Shown one piece after another: positions 1 to 7,308 of a stretch of DNA of 64,000 nt (position 1 is its first letter; every line of letters starts with the position of its first letter). The position numbers were made by a program, and so were the translations under genes. The notes beneath the pieces were generated by a model. It did not search any database, had not been told where the DNA came from, and was given only the letters and a program-made list of their open reading frames with translations. The DNA comes from Leifsonia shinshuensis. Lineage in GTDB: Bacteria; Actinomycetota; Actinomycetes; Actinomycetales; Microbacteriaceae. The stretch spans positions 248,001-312,000 of the forward strand of contig NZ_JAVDVK010000001.1 of assembly GCF_031456835.1 (NCBI RefSeq), given 5' to 3'.

Positions 1-879
1 GGCACCCGCTCCATCAAGACGACCAGCAAGAAGTGGGCGCTCGACACCGTCATCGAGCTGATCGACCTGACGACGCTCGAGGGCGCGGATACGCCCGGCA
101 AGGTGCGCTCGCTGGTGGCGAAGGCACTGGTGCCGGATGCGTCCGACCCGTCGACCCCGCGGCCCGCCGCGGTGTGCGTGTACGGCGACATGGTCCCGTA
201 CGCGGTCGAGGCGCTGGGCGCCGCCCACGCCGGTGCCGTGCGTCGCGCCGGAGGCGATGGCGGCATCAACGTCGCGGCTGTCGCGACCGCGTTCCCGAGC
301 GGACGCGCATCCCTCAAGGTCAAGCTCGCCGACACGGCGGACGCCGTGGCCGCCGGCGCGGACGAGATCGACATGGTCATCGACCGCGGCGCCTTCCTGT
401 CCGGCCGCTACGGGCAGGTGTTCGACGAGATCGTCGCCGTCAAGGAGGCGTGCCGCCGCGAAGACGGCACCTACGCGCACCTGAAGGTGATCCTGGAGAC
501 CGGCGAGCTGAACACGTACGACAACGTGCGCCGGGCATCCTGGCTGAGCATCCTGGCCGGCGGCGACTTCATCAAGACCTCCACCGGCAAGGTGTCGCCC
601 GCGGCCACGCTGCCGGTGACGCTGCTGATGCTGGAGGTCGTGCGCGACTGGCACCGGCTGACGGGCGAGGAGATCGGTGTGAAGCCCGCCGGCGGCATCC
701 GCTCCTCCAAGGACGCCATCAAGTACCTGGTCACCGTCGCCGAGACGGTCGGCGAGCACTGGCTGCAGCCGCACCTGTTCCGGTTCGGCGCGTCCAGCCT
801 CCTCAACGACGTGCTGCTGCAGCGGCAGAAGCTGGCCACCGGCCACTACTCCGGCGCCGACTACGTGACGATCGACTGA
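1..879 (+). CDS. deoC: Deoxyribose-phosphate aldolase, 5' end outside window
   Basis: Cleaves 2-deoxyribose 5-phosphate to acetaldehyde and glyceraldehyde 3-phosphate in deoxynucleoside catabolism. The frame is open from the first base, so the true start lies upstream; an internal ATG at 103 would remove conserved N-terminal sequence. Visible class I aldolase features are the VATAFPSG block, DEIDMVIDRGAF, the Schiff-base lysine in DFIKTSTGK (codon 574-576) and the second active-site lysine in GVKPAGGI (codon 682-684). It is followed after 35 bp by two aldehyde dehydrogenase genes on the same strand. These could oxidise the acetaldehyde released, which is inference from context. Confidence 0.96.
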   Translation, partial: GTRSIKTTSKKWALDTVIELIDLTTLEGADTPGKVRSLVAKALVPDASDPSTPRPAAVCVYGDMVPYAVEALGAAHAGAVRRAGGDGGINVAAVATAFPSGRASLKVKLADTADAVAAGADEIDMVIDRGAFLSGRYGQVFDEIVAVKEACRREDGTYAHLKVILETGELNTYDNVRRASWLSILAGGDFIKTSTGKVSPAATLPVTLLMLEVVRDWHRLTGEEIGVKPAGGIRSSKDAIKYLVTVAETVGEHWLQPHLFRFGASSLLNDVLLQRQKLATGHYSGADYVTID

Positions 880-914
880 ACGACCCCGAGCCTGACAGAC
901 AGAGAGCTGACACC

Positions 915-2426
915 ATGAGTTTCCTCGAATACGCCCCGGCTCCCGAGTCGCGGTCGATCCTGAACCTGCGCGACGAGTACGGGCTGTTCATCGACGGCGA
1001 GTTCGTCGCCGGGCACGGCACGCCGTTCCAGACCATCTCCCCGGCGACGGAGGAGCGGCTGGCGACCATCGCGACCGCCGACGCCTCCGACGTCGACACC
1101 GCCGTCGCGGCGGCCCGCCGCGCCTACGACCGCGTCTGGTCGCGGATGAGCGGCTCCGACCGCGGCAAGTACCTGTTCCGCATCGCGCGCCTCATCCAGG
1201 AGCGGTCGCGCGAGCTGGCCGTCGCCGAGAGCCTCGACAACGGCAAGCCGATCAAGGAGAGCCGGGATGTGGATGTCCCGCTCGTCGCCGCCTGGTTCTT
1301 CTACTACGCGGGATGGGCGGACAAGCTCGAGCACGCCGGCCTCGGCCCCGCGCCCCGCGCGCTCGGCGTCGCCGCGCAGGTGATTCCGTGGAACTTCCCG
1401 CTGCTCATGCTCGCGTGGAAGATCGCGCCGGCGCTCGCCGCGGGCAACACGGTCGTCCTGAAGCCGGCCGAGACCACTCCGCTCACCGCGCTGCTGTTCG
1501 CCGAGATCGTGCAGCAGGCCGACCTGCCCGCCGGTGTCGTCAACATCGTCACCGGCGCGGGGGAGACCGGCCGCGAGCTGGTCGCGCACCCGGACGTGAA
1601 CAAGGTCGCCTTCACCGGCTCGACCGCGGTCGGTCGCGAGATCGCGCGCAGCGTCGCCGGAACCCAGAAGAAGCTCACGCTGGAGCTCGGCGGCAAGGCG
1701 GCGAACATCGTCTTCGACGACGCGCCCATCGACCAGGCGATCGAAGGGATCGTCAACGGCATCTTCTTCAACCAGGGACACGTCTGCTGCGCGGGCAGCC
1801 GTCTGCTGGTGCAGGAGAGCATCCACGACGAGGTCGTCGACCGGCTCAAGCGCCGCCTGTCGACGCTCCGCCTGGGCGACCCGCTCGACAAGAACACGGA
1901 CATCGGCGCGATCAACAGCGGCGAGCAGCTGCAGCGCATCCGCGAGCTCTCCGACATCGGCGAGGCGGAGGGAGCCGAGCGCTGGACCGCCGACTGCGCC
2001 ATCCCGGAGAACGGGTTCTGGTTCGCGCCGACGATCTTCGACAACGTCTCGACCAGCCACCGCATCGCCCGCGAGGAGGTGTTCGGCCCGGTGCTCTCGG
2101 TGCTGACGTTCCGCACGCCCGCCGAGGCCATCGCCAAGGCGAACAACACGCCCTACGGTCTGTCGGCCGGCATCTGGTCGGACAAGGGCAGCCGCATCCT
2201 CGCCGTCGCCGACAAGCTCCGCGCGGGCGTCGTCTGGGCGAACACCTTCAACCGCTTCGACCCGGCCAGCCCGTTCGGCGGCTACAAGGAGTCCGGCTAC
2301 GGCCGCGAGGGCGGCCGCCACGGCCTGGGCGCCTACCTCGTGCCCGGCCGTTCCGTGCCCGCCGCCGGCTCGCTCACGTCGCGCATCCCCTCCGTCCGCC
2401 CGGCCCGCAAGGGAGTCACCAAATGA
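915..2426 (+). CDS. NAD(P)-dependent aldehyde dehydrogenase, complete
   Basis: A 503-residue enzyme of the ALDH superfamily, of normal length, that oxidises an aldehyde to the acid. Visible motifs are the IPWNFP cofactor motif, FTGSTAVGREIA, the general-base glutamate in LELGGKAAN, and NQGHVCCAGSR with the catalytic cysteine at Cys291 (Cys292 adjacent). The ATG is chosen because conserved sequence begins soon after it; the Shine-Dalgarno (AGAGAG) is weak. It sits just downstream of deoC and overlaps the next ALDH-like gene by four bases (ATGA), implying coupled translation. The substrate is not shown by sequence; acetaldehyde or a deoxyribose-derived aldehyde is the contextual guess. Confidence 0.93.
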   Translation: MSFLEYAPAPESRSILNLRDEYGLFIDGEFVAGHGTPFQTISPATEERLATIATADASDVDTAVAAARRAYDRVWSRMSGSDRGKYLFRIARLIQERSRELAVAESLDNGKPIKESRDVDVPLVAAWFFYYAGWADKLEHAGLGPAPRALGVAAQVIPWNFPLLMLAWKIAPALAAGNTVVLKPAETTPLTALLFAEIVQQADLPAGVVNIVTGAGETGRELVAHPDVNKVAFTGSTAVGREIARSVAGTQKKLTLELGGKAANIVFDDAPIDQAIEGIVNGIFFNQGHVCCAGSRLLVQESIHDEVVDRLKRRLSTLRLGDPLDKNTDIGAINSGEQLQRIRELSDIGEAEGAERWTADCAIPENGFWFAPTIFDNVSTSHRIAREEVFGPVLSVLTFRTPAEAIAKANNTPYGLSAGIWSDKGSRILAVADKLRAGVVWANTFNRFDPASPFGGYKESGYGREGGRHGLGAYLVPGRSVPAAGSLTSRIPSVRPARKGVTK

Positions 2427-3283
2427 GCCGCCTGGCCGTCCCCAAGACCTACAAGCTCTACATCGGCGGGAAGTTCCCGCGCAGCGAGTCCGGCCGCACC
2501 TACGAGGTCGTCTCGTCGAAGGGCGCCTTCCTCGCGAACGCCGCCAAGGCGTCCCGCAAGGATGCGCGGGATGCGGTCGTCGCCGCCCGCGCGGCGGTGT
2601 CCGGCTGGTCCGGCGCCACGGCGTACAACCGCGGGCAGGTGCTGTACCGCATCGCCGAGCTGCTGGAAGGCCGCCGGGCGCAGTTCGTCGACGAGATCCA
2701 GAAGGCGGAGGGCGTCTCGGCGTCGGCCGCCACGGCGCAGGTGGACGAGGCGATCGACCGCTGGGTCTGGTACGCGGGATGGGCGGACAAGTTCGCGCAG
2801 GTCGCGGGCAACGCCAACCCCGTCGCCGGGCCGTACTTCAACATCTCGGTGCCCGAGCCGACCGGGGTCGTCGCCATCGTGGCGCCGCAGGACTCGAGCC
2901 TGCTCGGCTTCGTCAGCGCCGTGGCGCCGGCGCTGGTCGCGGGCAACACGGTCGTCGTGATCGCGAGCGAGCGGTTCCCGCTCTCGGCGATCAGCCTCAG
3001 CGAGGTGCTCGCGACGAGCGACGTCCCGGGCGGTGTGGTCAACATCCTCACCGGCTCGCCGGCGGAGATCGCGCCGTGGCTCGCCTCCCACGCCGACGTC
3101 AACGCGCTCGACCTGGTCGGCGCGGGCGACCTCGACTGGGTGGACCTGCAGATCGCGGCGGCGGAGACGCTCAAGCGCGTGCTCACCCCCGAGAACGGAC
3201 CGGACGCCGCGGCGCCCTCGCTCGACCGCATCGCGTTCTTCACCGAGACGAAGACGGTCTGGCACACGAAGTCGCTGCTGTAG
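2423..3283 (+). CDS. Short ALDH-superfamily protein lacking the catalytic domain
   Basis: A 286-residue protein homologous to the N-terminal, cofactor-binding part of aldehyde dehydrogenases: KLYIGGKFPRSESGRTYEV, then PTGVVAIVAPQDSSLL and VAGNTVVVIASERFPLSAISL. IPWN has become APQD, the FTGS loop is replaced by LVGAGDLDW, and the ELGGK glutamate and the catalytic cysteine are absent. It ends near residue 286 where normal family members reach about 480-500. The frame is clean to its stop, so it looks like a maintained short gene rather than fresh decay. It starts in an ATGA overlap with the complete ALDH. An ALDH16-like non-catalytic partner subunit is the likely role (inference). Confidence 0.82.
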   Translation: MSRLAVPKTYKLYIGGKFPRSESGRTYEVVSSKGAFLANAAKASRKDARDAVVAARAAVSGWSGATAYNRGQVLYRIAELLEGRRAQFVDEIQKAEGVSASAATAQVDEAIDRWVWYAGWADKFAQVAGNANPVAGPYFNISVPEPTGVVAIVAPQDSSLLGFVSAVAPALVAGNTVVVIASERFPLSAISLSEVLATSDVPGGVVNILTGSPAEIAPWLASHADVNALDLVGAGDLDWVDLQIAAAETLKRVLTPENGPDAAAPSLDRIAFFTETKTVWHTKSLL

Positions 3284-3311
3284 GCGCGCTGCTCCGCCCG
3301 CCGCCCGCTTC

Positions 3312-3565
3312 CGTCGGAGATCCGCGACCGTACGTCGGAGATCCGAGCGATTCCGGCCGGAAAGTCCTTACGCAGAGCGCTGTGTCGGAGATTCGAGACC
3401 ACTTTTCCGACGGAAGCACCGGGTGGCGGCGCCCCTGCACCCTTCGGCACCGAGACGAACGTCGGAGATTCGCGACGGTGCGTCGGAGGTTCAAGCGAAT
3501 CCGCCCGCGAAATCCTTACGCAGAGCGCTGCGTCGGAGATCCCAGACCACTTCTCCGACGGTAGC
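3312..3565. repeat. Two-unit intergenic repeat with a 10-bp motif at 21-bp pitch
   Basis: Two similar units of about 104 bp (3312-3415 and 3460-3564) lie in the 373-bp gap between the ALDH pair and the SGNH hydrolase. Each carries CGTCGGAGAT-type decamers at offsets 0, 21 and 71: positions 3312, 3333, 3383 and 3460, 3481, 3531. Each also contains the block CTTACGCAGAGCGCTG. The same block and decamer recur on the opposite strand around 23520-23650. The element contains no convincing gene. Its function is unknown; options include a protein-binding array, a transcript-end structure or a small non-autonomous element. Confidence 0.85.
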
Positions 3566-3656
3566 TCGCGCGCTTCCCGCAGCTGCGGCTGCTCGCCCCG
3601 TTCCTTCCCCTCCGTGCGGTTGTGGGGGAGGATGGGGGTGACGAGGGAGGCTGAGG

Positions 3657-4250
3657 ATGGCGGACGAGTGGAGACCGGAGCGCGGTGACCTGGCCCTCGT
3701 CGGAGACAGCCTGACGCAGAACGGCGACTGGGATGCGCTCCTCCCCGGCGAGTCCGTCCGCAACTTCGGCATGGCGGGCGACACCACCGACGACGTCATC
3801 GCACGCCTCGGCGACGTGATGGATGCGCGGCCCGCCACGATCGCCCTCCTCATTGGCACCAACGACCTGGCCTGGCGCCGGTCCGTCGAGCACGTCGTGC
3901 GGAACATCGAGACCATGCTGGTGACGCTTCGCAAGGAGCTGCCCGACACGCGCATCCTGGCCCAGTCGGTGATGCCGCGCGGGCGCGAGTTCGCCGACCA
4001 GATCCGCGACATCAACCGCCACCTGTGGCAGTTCGCGCCGAGCGCGCACGCCGGCTGGCTCGACCTCTGGCCCGCGCTGGCGCTGGAAGACGGCGAACTG
4101 AACCCGGTCTACACCGAGGACCGCCTGCACCTGAACGCCGAGGGCTACCGCGCCTGGGCCGGCGAGCTGGCTCCCGCTCTCGAGCGCATCCGCGAGCTCC
4201 CCCCGAACAGCCGCGCGATCACCCTCCCCGACCTCGGCGGCGCCGCCTAG
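3657..4250 (+). CDS. SGNH/GDSL-family hydrolase
   Basis: A 197-residue esterase/lipase-like hydrolase of the SGNH fold. All four conserved blocks are visible: the nucleophile block LVGDSLTQNGDW near residue 16, NFGMAGDTTDD near 38, LIGTNDLAW near 64, and the catalytic Asp-His block DRLHLNAEGY near 160. No signal peptide is seen, so it is probably cytoplasmic. The ATG follows a purine-rich GGGAGGCTGAGG stretch. It is a single gene bounded by a repeat upstream and a long inverted repeat downstream. The substrate cannot be deduced. Confidence 0.9.
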   Translation: MADEWRPERGDLALVGDSLTQNGDWDALLPGESVRNFGMAGDTTDDVIARLGDVMDARPATIALLIGTNDLAWRRSVEHVVRNIETMLVTLRKELPDTRILAQSVMPRGREFADQIRDINRHLWQFAPSAHAGWLDLWPALALEDGELNPVYTEDRLHLNAEGYRAWAGELAPALERIRELPPNSRAITLPDLGGAA

Positions 4251-4264
4251 CCCCCTCCGGCCAC

Positions 4265-4328
4265 CGTCGAGTACACGAAAAGTGCACGCGACGCGCCGCT
4301 GGAGCGTGCACTTTTCGTGTACTCGACG
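4265..4328. terminator. Perfect 25-bp inverted repeat between convergent genes
   Basis: The arms 4265-4289 and 4304-4328 are perfect reverse complements, separated by 14 bases. The repeat lies between the ends of the SGNH hydrolase and the M20 peptidase, which converge, so it can act as a bidirectional terminator. There is no U-tract beyond the stem on either strand, so intrinsic termination is inferred from position and fold only. Confidence 0.72.
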
Positions 4329-4367
4329 GAGGGCGAAGACCCGGGGAGACCGGAGACCGGGGGCGGG

Positions 4368-5738
4368 TCAGGAGTGGCGGAGGAGGTGCGCGTAGACGTC
4401 GATGCCGCGCAGCCAGGTGGCGACGTGGATGCGCTCGTCGCGCGCGTGCAGCGCGGCCCGCTCGCCGGCGCTCAGCTCGAACGGGGTGAACCGGTACACC
4501 GCCTCGCAGATCCCGGTGAAGTGGCGGCTGTCGCTCGCTCCGAGCATGACGTACGGCGTCACGACGGCCCGCGGATGCACGGACCGGATGGATGCGGCCA
4601 GCCGCTCCCACTGCGGTCCCTCGCACGGCGAGACGGGCGACGGCTCGCTGGCGTCGAGCGCCTCGACCCGCACGGCGTCGTCGCGGATCGCCCGGCGCAG
4701 GTGGTCCAGCGTCTCGGCGACCGACGAACCGACGGCGATGCGGGTGTTGACGATCGCCTCCGCCGTCTCGGGCAGCGCGTTCGCCGCGAGGCTGCCGCGC
4801 AGCTGCGTCACGGCCGTCGTGGTGCGCACGATCGCGCGCGTCTCGTCGCTGAGCCGACCGAAGACGGCGACGAGCAGCGGCCGCAGCCGCCGGGCCCGGG
4901 TGAACACCGCGCGCAGCGGGCCGCTGGCGTGGGCGCCCAGCGTCTCCACCATCCGCAGGTTCGTCTCGCTGAGCCGCGCGGGGAACGGGCGCCCCGCGAT
5001 GCGCGTGATGGCGCGCGCCAGGCGGACCGTCGCGGTCATCCGCGGGGGAGTGGAGGCGTGGCCGCCGTCCTGCTCCACGACCAGCCGGACGCTCGTGATG
5101 CCCTTCTCGCTGACGCCGACCACCGCGATGGGCGCGCTGACGCCGGGGAAGATGCGCTCGACCACCGCTCCGCCCTCGTCCAGCACGAGCGCCGGGCGGA
5201 TGCCGCGCTCCCGCAGCAGCTCCGCGATCGCCCGGGCGCCGGACCCGACGGTCTCCTCGTCGTGGCCGAAGCTCAGGTAGACGTCGTTCTCGGGCTGGAA
5301 GCCGCTCACGACCAGCCGCTCGACCGCCTCGAGGATGGCGACCAGCGCCCCCTTGTCGTCGATCGCTCCGCGGCCCCACAGCAGTCGCTCCTCGCCGGCG
5401 CCGGTGACGGCGGCCTCGAACGGTGGATGCGTCCATCCCTCGTCGGTCGCCGGTACCACGTCGTAGTGGGCCATCAGGACGCTCGGGGCGCCGTCGGCGC
5501 GCCCGCGCCAGCGGTAGAGCAGCGAGTGCCCGTGACGCTCCCGCTCGAGCGCCGAGTGGAGCGCCGGGTAGAGCCGGGGCAGGGCGTCGATGAAGCGCTC
5601 GAACGCCTCCCAGTCGGTCTCCTCGACGGCGTTCCGGGACATCGTGGGGATGCGCACCAGCGCCCGGAACCGCTCCAGCGCCTCCTCGGGCCGGTCGGCC
5701 ACCCGGTCGGGCGCTCCGTCCGTCACCTCGGCCGTCAT
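4368..5738 (-). CDS. M20-family zinc peptidase (carboxypeptidase S-like)
   Basis: A 456-residue M20 metallopeptidase or aminoacylase. Metal-site residues are visible: MAHYDVV (His91, Asp93), RGAIDDKG (Asp127/128), HDEETVG (Glu161, Glu162), and a late DSRHFTG histidine. The central QDGGHAS dimerisation-lid motif is present. There is no signal peptide, so it probably acts on peptides or acyl-amino acids in the cytoplasm. The start ATG overlaps the stop of the upstream macrodomain gene (ATGA). The gene is therefore the last of a CsoR-macrodomain-peptidase operon. The actual substrate is unknown. Confidence 0.9.
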   Translation of the reverse strand: MTAEVTDGAPDRVADRPEEALERFRALVRIPTMSRNAVEETDWEAFERFIDALPRLYPALHSALERERHGHSLLYRWRGRADGAPSVLMAHYDVVPATDEGWTHPPFEAAVTGAGEERLLWGRGAIDDKGALVAILEAVERLVVSGFQPENDVYLSFGHDEETVGSGARAIAELLRERGIRPALVLDEGGAVVERIFPGVSAPIAVVGVSEKGITSVRLVVEQDGGHASTPPRMTATVRLARAITRIAGRPFPARLSETNLRMVETLGAHASGPLRAVFTRARRLRPLLVAVFGRLSDETRAIVRTTTAVTQLRGSLAANALPETAEAIVNTRIAVGSSVAETLDHLRRAIRDDAVRVEALDASEPSPVSPCEGPQWERLAASIRSVHPRAVVTPYVMLGASDSRHFTGICEAVYRFTPFELSAGERAALHARDERIHVATWLRGIDVYAHLLRHS

Positions 5739-6268
5739 TCGCCGGCCGCCGCGCGGAACGCGGCCAGCGCGTCGTCGTTGAACAGCACGAAGCGCACGTG
5801 CTCGACCGACCCGACACCCGACGAGAGCACGGCGCGCACCGTGCTGACGGCGATCCGGGCGGCGTCCTCGAGCGGCCAGCCGTACACGCCGGCCGAGATC
5901 GCGGGGAACGCCATCGTCCGCGCGCCCAGCTCGCGCGCGACGCGCACCGACGAGCGGTAGGCGTTCTGCAGGAGCGGCGTGCGGTCCTCGCTCGCCGACC
6001 ACACCGGACCGACCGTATGGATGACCCAGGTCGCGGGCAGGTCGCCGGCGGTCGTGGCGACGGCCTGGCCGGTGGGGAGCCCGTCGGGCAGTGTCGTCGC
6101 CCGCAGCTCGCGCGTCGCCTCGAGGATCGCCGGTCCACCGCGTCGGTGGATGGCGCCGTCGACCCCTCCGCCGCCGAGCAGGGAGGAGTTGGCCGCGTTC
6201 ACGATCGCATCGACCCGCTCGTCGGTGATGTCGCCGCGGACGATGGTGATCAGTTCTTCTCCGGTCAC
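5735..6268 (-). CDS. Macrodomain protein (ADP-ribose binding/hydrolase type)
   Basis: A 177-residue single macrodomain of the MacroD/YmdB type. Visible features are GDIT at residues 12-15, VNAANSSLLGGGGVDGAIH at 23-41, and a C-terminal AISAGVYGWP block, which together form the ADP-ribose pocket. Relatives remove ADP-ribose from acidic side chains or hydrolyse O-acetyl-ADP-ribose. The GTG start is chosen because the conserved fold begins at residue 7; it lies 8 bp after the stop of the CsoR-like gene. A downstream ATGA overlap links it to the M20 peptidase. Why a macrodomain sits under a CsoR-type regulator is not known. Confidence 0.92.
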   Translation of the reverse strand: MTGEELITIVRGDITDERVDAIVNAANSSLLGGGGVDGAIHRRGGPAILEATRELRATTLPDGLPTGQAVATTAGDLPATWVIHTVGPVWSASEDRTPLLQNAYRSSVRVARELGARTMAFPAISAGVYGWPLEDAARIAVSTVRAVLSSGVGSVEHVRFVLFNDDALAAFRAAAGE

Positions 6269-6276
6269 GATCGGCC

Positions 6277-6555
6277 TCAGCCCCGGTTGTTCGAGAGCTC
6301 GTACACCTTGAGCAGCTCGGCGATCGCGTCGTCGCGTGCGCTCCCGCCCTCCTCGAACATCTCGGAGACGTGGGTCTTCAGGTGGTTCTCGACCAGCAGC
6401 TTGTTGAGCGAGCCGAGCGACTTCTGGATGGCGAGGGACTGGGTGAGGATGTCGACGCAGTAGTCCTCGTTCTCGATCATCTTCTCGAGTCCCCGGAGCT
6501 GGCCCTCCAGGATGCGCGTCCGATGCAGCGCGCGCTTCTTGATGTCTGCGATCAC
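6277..6555 (-). CDS. CsoR/RcnR-family metal- or thiol-responsive repressor
   Basis: A 92-residue all-helical DUF156 repressor. Starting at the GTG gives MIADIKKRALHRTRILEGQL, the usual family N terminus. The ligand positions matching Mycobacterium tuberculosis CsoR Cys36-His61-Cys65 are Cys33, His58 and His62, so the third copper-coordinating cysteine is a histidine. A normal Cu(I) CsoR is therefore doubtful; another metal or reactive sulfur species is possible. Two G-tract operators of CsoR type lie just upstream. The start overlaps its own GGGGAGGTG Shine-Dalgarno region, which is unusual. It is the first gene of a CsoR-macrodomain-M20 peptidase operon. Confidence 0.9.
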   Translation of the reverse strand: MIADIKKRALHRTRILEGQLRGLEKMIENEDYCVDILTQSLAIQKSLGSLNKLLVENHLKTHVSEMFEEGGSARDDAIAELLKVYELSNNRG

Positions 6556-6582
6556 CTCCCCAGGATAGGCCCGCTGGGCGCA

Positions 6583-6597
6583 TACCCCGAGGGGGTA
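6583..6597. promoter_or_regulatory. CsoR-type operator, proximal
   Basis: TACCCCGAGGGGGTA is a perfect 6-3-6 palindrome of the C-tract/G-tract form bound by CsoR-family repressors. It lies 28 bp before the CsoR-like start, where binding would block that operon. Binding is inferred from similarity to known operators. Confidence 0.75.
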
Positions 6598-6651
6598 GCT
6601 GCCGCTGGTCTCTGTGCACCGTGGCCGCCGCTCGGCGGGGTGCGTCAACAG

Positions 6652-6674
6652 TACTCCCCCCTAATGGGGGGGTA
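6652..6674. promoter_or_regulatory. CsoR-type operator, distal, shared intergenic
   Basis: An inverted repeat reading TACTCCCCCC-TAAT-GGGGGGGTA on the plus strand, again the C-tract/G-tract form of CsoR operators. It sits midway between the divergent CsoR-like and RbsD/FucU-like genes, upstream of a possible -10 (TATCCT, 6697-6702) for the latter. The same repressor could therefore control both directions (inference). Confidence 0.75.
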
Positions 6675-6748
6675 GGGGTGGACATACCGCTGGGTCTATC
6701 CTCCAGGGAGGGGTTGAGAAATATTCGTTTAACAGGAAAGGCCCGACT

Positions 6749-7177
6749 TTGCTGAAGAACCTCAGCCCGCTGCTGTCCGGCGCGCTCCTGAGCGCGCTCG
6801 ACGCCATGAGAGATGGCGAGACGCTGACCCTCGTGGGCAGCGGCTACCCGGAAGATCAGATCACCGCACCCGTCATCCACCTGGGTGACGACGTCACGAC
6901 AGAGGCCGCCGCCGAGGCGATCCTCTCCGTGTTCCCGCTCGACCAGGACGACGCGTCGCCCATCGTGTTCCTCGACCTCGCCGACGAACCCTACGACGTA
7001 CCCGACGTCGCGTTCGCGGTGAACGGGATCGCGTCCGACGCCGAACTCCGCCGAGTCCCCATGACCCGACTCGAGCTCGAGCCTTTCCTCGAGCTCGCCC
7101 GCGATTCCGCCGTCACCGTGCGTGTCGGCGCCGACGCGCCGCCGTGCGCGTTCCTGCTCCGCCGGGGAGCGCTGTAA
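6749..7177 (+). CDS. RbsD/FucU-fold protein with active-site residues lost
   Basis: A 142-residue protein matching the RbsD/FucU sugar-mutarotase family in length and layout: MLKNLSPLLSGALLSAL at the N terminus, a central VFPLD, and a C-terminal LLRRGAL ending like the family's ILLKKG. Family active-site segments are changed. GHGDEI, which holds the catalytic histidine, is RDGETL here, and DAxFPAH is GSGYPED. Sugar mutarotation is thus unlikely and binding or regulation more plausible. The start is TTG, supported by AGGAAAG 8 bp upstream. It is divergent from the CsoR-like operon and shares its operator region. Confidence 0.78.
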   Translation: MLKNLSPLLSGALLSALDAMRDGETLTLVGSGYPEDQITAPVIHLGDDVTTEAAAEAILSVFPLDQDDASPIVFLDLADEPYDVPDVAFAVNGIASDAELRRVPMTRLELEPFLELARDSAVTVRVGADAPPCAFLLRRGAL

Positions 7178-7254
7178 CCCACAGCCTCCCCACCACCCAC
7201 ACAGCACCCTGCACCACCACGTCGCCCGTCCGGCCGGAGAGTGAGGTCTCCGTC

Positions 7255-7274
7255 ACCGGGCGGGCGCACCACGT
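7255..7274. repeat. 20-bp direct repeat, left copy flanking arcD-arcA
   Basis: ACCGGGCGGGCGCACCACGT occurs here and identically at 10184-10203, on the two sides of the arcD-arcA pair. Here it also begins a small hairpin (ACCACG-TCTGG-CGTGGT, 7268-7284) downstream of arcA. No integrase or other mobility gene is present. Confidence 0.8.
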
Positions 7275-7308
7275 CTGGCGTGGTCCCGCGAGGCGCCGCC
7301 CGGGCCGT

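Noticed and set aside
2423..3283. Pseudogene of aldehyde dehydrogenase
   Set aside because: The frame is intact from an overlap start to a clean stop, and no remnant of the missing catalytic half follows.
3312..3565. CRISPR array
   Set aside because: The repeated motif is only about 10 bp, the spacing is 21 and 50 bp with conserved rather than unique spacers, and no cas genes are present.
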